Part shown: positions 5,562 through 6,002 of the stretch, piece after piece
How the letters are laid out: the number at the start of each line of letters is the position of its first letter
Position numbering within the stretch: position 1 is the stretch's first letter
NCBI GenBank assembly: GCA_902803155.1
Contig: CADCOU010000084.1
Coordinates: 1 to 6,002, forward strand
DNA from: an uncultured Lachnospiraceae bacterium
GTDB lineage: Bacteria; Bacillota; Clostridia; Lachnospirales; Lachnospiraceae
DNA: 6,002 nt
Direction of reading: 5' to 3'
Notes under the pieces: model-generated
What the model saw: only the letters and a program-made list of their open reading frames with translations
The model's database searches: none
Told to the model about the DNA's origin: nothing
Program-made: the position numbers and the translations under genes

Positions 5562-6002
5562 TCACTCCTTAACTTTCCGATAGTCAAGCTCTGCCATCTT
5601 CTCAAGGAGATCCTTCTCCTGCTCCGGCGTCAGATTCTCAAACGGACGGCGCATCTTCGTAGTGGCAATGACTCCTTCGTTTTTCAGAATGACCTTATAA
5701 GCAGCGATGTTGTTGATCGCACACATAATGCTGTTCAGTATGTTGGTCTGGCGCTGGTACTTCGTGGCCAGGTCATAGTCCTTCGCCTGAATGGCTTTCC
5801 AGACTGCCGCGTAATGCTCCGGGATACACATCGCATTGCCGGAAACAACGCCGTCACCGCCGACTGCGCAGACTGCTTCAAACAGATGGTCCGGTCCTAC
5901 CAGAACGCTGAACGGCTCGCCTGCCACGGTCTTGATGGGCATGAAGTTCTGCAGCTTGGTCATATCCGGGAAGCTGTACTTGATACCGACTACGTTCGGG
6001 CA
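5562..6002 (-). CDS. Dihydrodipicolinate synthase / N-acetylneuraminate lyase family protein, C-terminal part, cut by window edge
   Basis: The last 146 residues of a class I aldolase-type TIM-barrel enzyme are visible, about half of the usual length near 300; the start lies beyond 6002. The fragment opens with PNVVGIKYS, where visible residue 8 is the Lys expected to form the Schiff base with a 2-keto acid. GGDGVVSGNAMCIPEHY at visible residues 48-64 is the glycine-rich strand and helix typical of the family, and a C-terminal RRPFENLTPEQE segment is also typical. Members cleave or dehydrate pyruvate-containing compounds: dihydrodipicolinate synthase, sialate lyase, 2-keto-3-deoxy-sugar-acid aldolases or dehydratases. 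Position directly before a TRAP transporter and near several dehydrogenases favours a catabolic role over lysine biosynthesis, but that is inference. The pyruvate-binding motifs of the N-terminal half, which would help assign the subfamily, are outside the window. Confidence 0.9.
   Translation of the reverse strand, partial: CPNVVGIKYSFPDMTKLQNFMPIKTVAGEPFSVLVGPDHLFEAVCAVGGDGVVSGNAMCIPEHYAAVWKAIQAKDYDLATKYQRQTNILNSIMCAINNIAAYKVILKNEGVIATTKMRRPFENLTPEQEKDLLEKMAELDYRKVKE

Overview
The window is a one-directional block of seven genes, all on the minus strand, read from high to low coordinates. It looks like part of a bacterial catabolic cluster for an organic or sugar acid. The DNA is moderately GC-rich by eye. 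Strong purine-rich ribosome-binding sites (AAGGAGG type) sit before most starts, and the genes are tightly packed. The mix of a TRAP transporter, a DHDPS-family lyase and NAD(P)-dependent dehydrogenases would suit an anaerobic or facultative Firmicute (Clostridia-like) or a similar gut or sediment bacterium. That assignment is an inference with low to moderate confidence, because no taxonomic marker gene is present.

Layout in transcription order: (1) 6002-5562, the C-terminal half of a dihydrodipicolinate synthase/N-acetylneuraminate lyase-family protein, cut by the window edge; (2) 5433-4942 dctQ, 4939-3638 dctM and 3501-2416 dctP, a complete TRAP transporter (small membrane subunit, large membrane subunit, periplasmic/extracytoplasmic binding protein); (3) 2301-2266, a convincing intrinsic terminator; (4) 2212-1424, a short-chain dehydrogenase (SDR); (5) 1346-381, a D-isomer-specific 2-hydroxyacid dehydrogenase; (6) 362-1, the N-terminal 120 residues of a second SDR, cut by the window edge.

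How it may work together (inference): DctPQM imports a carboxylated compound using an ion gradient. The two SDRs and the 2-hydroxyacid dehydrogenase interconvert hydroxy and keto groups on it or its derivatives, and the lyase-family enzyme cleaves or dehydrates a 2-keto acid intermediate. The substrate cannot be read from this sequence. The terminator between dctP and the first SDR suggests that transport and dehydrogenase genes are separately transcribed or joined only by read-through.

No RNA gene, mobile element, CRISPR array or phage gene was seen. No gap exceeds about 203 bases. The components belong to known families; what is open is the substrate and pathway, not a new type of system.
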